From positions 1,488,001 to 1,552,000 of the forward strand of contig CAWJYN010000003.1 in assembly GCA_963847145.1 (NCBI GenBank): 64,000 nucleotides of DNA. Reading direction: 5' to 3'. The first letter of the stretch is position 1; each line of letters begins with the position of its first letter. The notes below the pieces were generated by a model. That model saw only the letters and a program-made list of their open reading frames with translations. It had not been told where the DNA came from and ran no database searches. A program made the translations under genes and the position numbers. Positions 62,362 through 64,000 of this stretch are shown here, piece by piece. Origin of the DNA: JABFRJ01 sp963847145. Lineage in GTDB: Bacteria > Pseudomonadota > Alphaproteobacteria > Rhizobiales > Hyphomicrobiaceae.

Positions 62362-63486
62362 ATGGCAAAAGCAAAGAGCAAGCGGCTTAAGAAAGGGCGG
62401 GCAACAAAAATACAAATCCCAAGCAAGACGGGTTCCGCAAAAGGCGCGCCATGGACGTTTCCAAAACTGCCCCTTGAGAGGGCGTTAGAAGTAGCGAAGG
62501 CCATTGAAGAGAAGAATGCTGGCAAGGAAATGCCGTCGTTAGATATTTGCCGCGCTTTGGGGTTTAATCAGCCTGACTGGAGGTATCTGGACCTTCTTCG
62601 CTCGGCAAATCTTTATGGATTGGTGACAGGTAGCGGTGCGGCAAGCTCTGTAGGGCTTACCGCCATCGGAAGCGACATTGTTGCCCCCAGTTCAGCAAAA
62701 CAGCGCGCGGATGCGCTCCGAAAGGCATTCGAAAGCGTCAAAGAGTTTAAAGTCGTGGAAGCCCACTATGGTGGCAAACGACTTCCAGAAGATGATTTTT
62801 TCCTTAACACACTTACGAGGCAGTTTGAAATTCCGCGAGATCGCGTAAACGCATTTGCTGACGTCTTTAGAGCGAACCTAAAATTTTTGGCTGATTTTAT
62901 TCCGGCTGGTAGCCCTATTGAACCTGGATTTGATCAGAAAAGCCCAATTGTAGATCGTCCACCAGTGGCATCCGCAGGCGCCACTCGATCCAGAGAGCAT
63001 CTGAACACTTGTTTCGTGATGATGCCTTTTGGGGCATGGTTCGACACGTACTACGAAAAAATTTATGTTCCAGCTATCAAGGAGGCTGGTCTTGAGCCTA
63101 TCCGAGCCGACGAGCTATACTCCAGTGGAAGTGTTGTCGACCAAATCTGGGAGCAAATCCAAAGATCTAAGGTGCTTCTGGCTGACCTCACCGGTCGTAA
63201 TGCGAATGTATTTTACGAACTTGGCCTTGCTCACGCCGCAGGTAAACCAGTCGTATTTTCCGCCTCGAAAATTGAAGACGTACCATTTGACCTGAGACAT
63301 CTCCGCGTAATTTCCTACGAGGTCCGCGATCCGGATTGGTCCGTAAGATTAAGGAGAAGCGTCACGGAACACCTCCGGGATGCTATCCGCTACCCGAACA
63401 AGAGCATCCCAGCCCCTTTCCGCAGTGAGTTTGACCTTCGCGAGAAAGAACAACTTTCAAACGAAGAAGACGGGCTGGCGGCATAG
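62362..63486 (+). CDS. Winged-helix plus TIR/nucleoside deoxyribosyltransferase-like domain protein (possible defence gene)
   Basis: A 374-residue protein. A Lys-rich start (MAKAKSKRLKKGRATK) is followed by a helical/winged-helix-like region (~30-185, similar in look to DUF5343: LDICRALGFNQPDWRYLDLL, GLTAIGSDIVAP). Residues ~215-345 form an NDT/TIR-like domain: CFVMMPFGAWFDTYYEKIYV, VDQIWEQIQRSKVLLADLTG, and RNANVFYELGLAHAAGKPVV with the likely catalytic Glu286. Such domains cleave nucleosides or NAD+ and are common in phage-defence proteins. The DNA is visibly more AT-rich than its surroundings, suggesting transfer. The start at 62362 was preferred to one at 62287. No partner gene was recognised. 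Confidence 0.72.
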   Translation: MAKAKSKRLKKGRATKIQIPSKTGSAKGAPWTFPKLPLERALEVAKAIEEKNAGKEMPSLDICRALGFNQPDWRYLDLLRSANLYGLVTGSGAASSVGLTAIGSDIVAPSSAKQRADALRKAFESVKEFKVVEAHYGGKRLPEDDFFLNTLTRQFEIPRDRVNAFADVFRANLKFLADFIPAGSPIEPGFDQKSPIVDRPPVASAGATRSREHLNTCFVMMPFGAWFDTYYEKIYVPAIKEAGLEPIRADELYSSGSVVDQIWEQIQRSKVLLADLTGRNANVFYELGLAHAAGKPVVFSASKIEDVPFDLRHLRVISYEVRDPDWSVRLRRSVTEHLRDAIRYPNKSIPAPFRSEFDLREKEQLSNEEDGLAA

Positions 63487-63724
63487 TCGCGCGCAGCCCG
63501 CCCCCATTTTCACCCCATATAGGTAATGCACAATTTCTGGCAAATTCCTTATAAAATGCCTGTTTCAGCCGTTTAAAGTGTGTACGGACGTTTAGTCATC
63601 GCACGATTATAGCACAAGATCGACCGCAAACCCCTGCAACTCGACATGCCCGCGCGCTTGCCCGACGCCCCCAAATCACTGCACCGTCCGCCCATGTGCT
63701 TGCGTTTGCCGAACGATCCCGACC

Positions 63725-64000
63725 ATGGCCACAGCAAAGCACGTTCCCAAAGGCGAACACGTCACCGGCCCTGTGCTCAACATCGGCGCGGCCCCTGTGC
63801 TGCTGACAGCCAAACAAGCCGAAGCCATCGCCAAAAGAGTACGGCCAACCCATCGCGGACTTGCTCTTGGCCAACGTCAGGGCAATGCAGGCGGACCATT
63901 ACGCCAAGATCGGTGCGGTCATACAGCAAGCCTTGGAAGCCACCGCACCAGACGAGCCCGCGAAGCAACCGCTGCTCATGAGCCACCCCGAAGCAGCCGC
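63725..64000 (+). pseudogene. Hypothetical protein gene, frameshifted and cut by the window edge
   Basis: The frame starting MATAKHVPKGEHVTGPVLNI runs sensibly through VLLTAKQAEAIAK and then turns to Arg/His-rich nonsense. From 63837 the +1 frame continues as EYGQPIADLLLANVRAMQAD, IGAVIQQALEATAPDE and MSHPEAA to the window edge, with good codon use. The two join at an AAAA run (63833-63836), so a one-base gain is likely. The family was not recognised. The 3' end lies outside the window. Confidence 0.6.

Overview
The window looks like a chromosomal segment of a high-GC alphaproteobacterium, most likely in the Hyphomicrobiales (Rhizobiales). The basis is the strong G/C bias at codon third positions, the gene content (adjacent tmk and holB, a DUF1674/SdhAF4 gene, a TadG-like protein, a fused LivH-LivM permease, many ABC importers) and two families of dispersed palindromic repeats of the kind common in that group. 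No genus can be named from the sequence alone, and no rRNA, tRNA or CRISPR was seen.

Layout. 1-4.7 kb: a Liv-type branched-chain amino-acid/amide ABC importer (partial binding protein, fused LivHM permease, LivG, LivF). 4.7-14.7 kb: an exopolysaccharide locus with an LtaS/OpgB-like membrane phosphotransferase and a WecG/TagA-type glycosyltransferase on the minus strand, divergent from three GT2 glycosyltransferases, a Wzx-type flippase, a Wzz-type chain-length protein and a Wzy/ligase-type membrane protein. No initiating sugar-phosphate transferase or outer-membrane exporter is present here. 14.7-27.1 kb: mostly housekeeping genes (DUF2939 protein, recQ, ndk, tsaD, Nudix hydrolase, exported amidohydrolase, gpsA, ABC-F ATPase, exported ankyrin protein, priA). 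27.3-31.5 kb: an exported NAGPA-domain protein, then a tight trio of an active-site-depleted PTPS/QueD-like protein, a GT4 glycosyltransferase and a SAM methyltransferase, then a convergent alpha/beta hydrolase.

31.7-43 kb: two ABC importers in a row. The first is a carbohydrate (CUT1) system with an MsmK/UgpC-type ATPase at each end. The second is a complete Dpp/Opp-type peptide system. A gamma-glutamyltransferase-like gene converges on it. In both importers a strong hairpin lies between the binding-protein gene and the first permease gene. 45-57 kb: surE, serS, an alkaline phosphatase, a large membrane GT2 enzyme, a HAD hydrolase, tmk-holB, sdhAF4, a TadG-like von Willebrand protein with a clear terminator, and dut.

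57-64 kb is different. A frameshifted MlrC-type gene, rpe and an alternative oxidase are followed by a decayed accessory stretch: a Phd/YefM antitoxin with a frameshifted VapC, a second toxin-antitoxin pair whose toxin is cut short at a palindromic repeat, a small conserved-looking ORF, a visibly AT-richer gene that fuses a winged-helix-like region to a TIR/deoxyribosyltransferase-like domain (possible defence gene), and a frameshifted gene running off the right edge. Five disrupted frames lie in this last 6.3 kb and none was noticed before it. The points most worth a second look are the degenerate PTPS-GT4-methyltransferase operon, the TIR/NDT-like gene, and a repeat element that supplies the stop codons of both convergent genes beside it.
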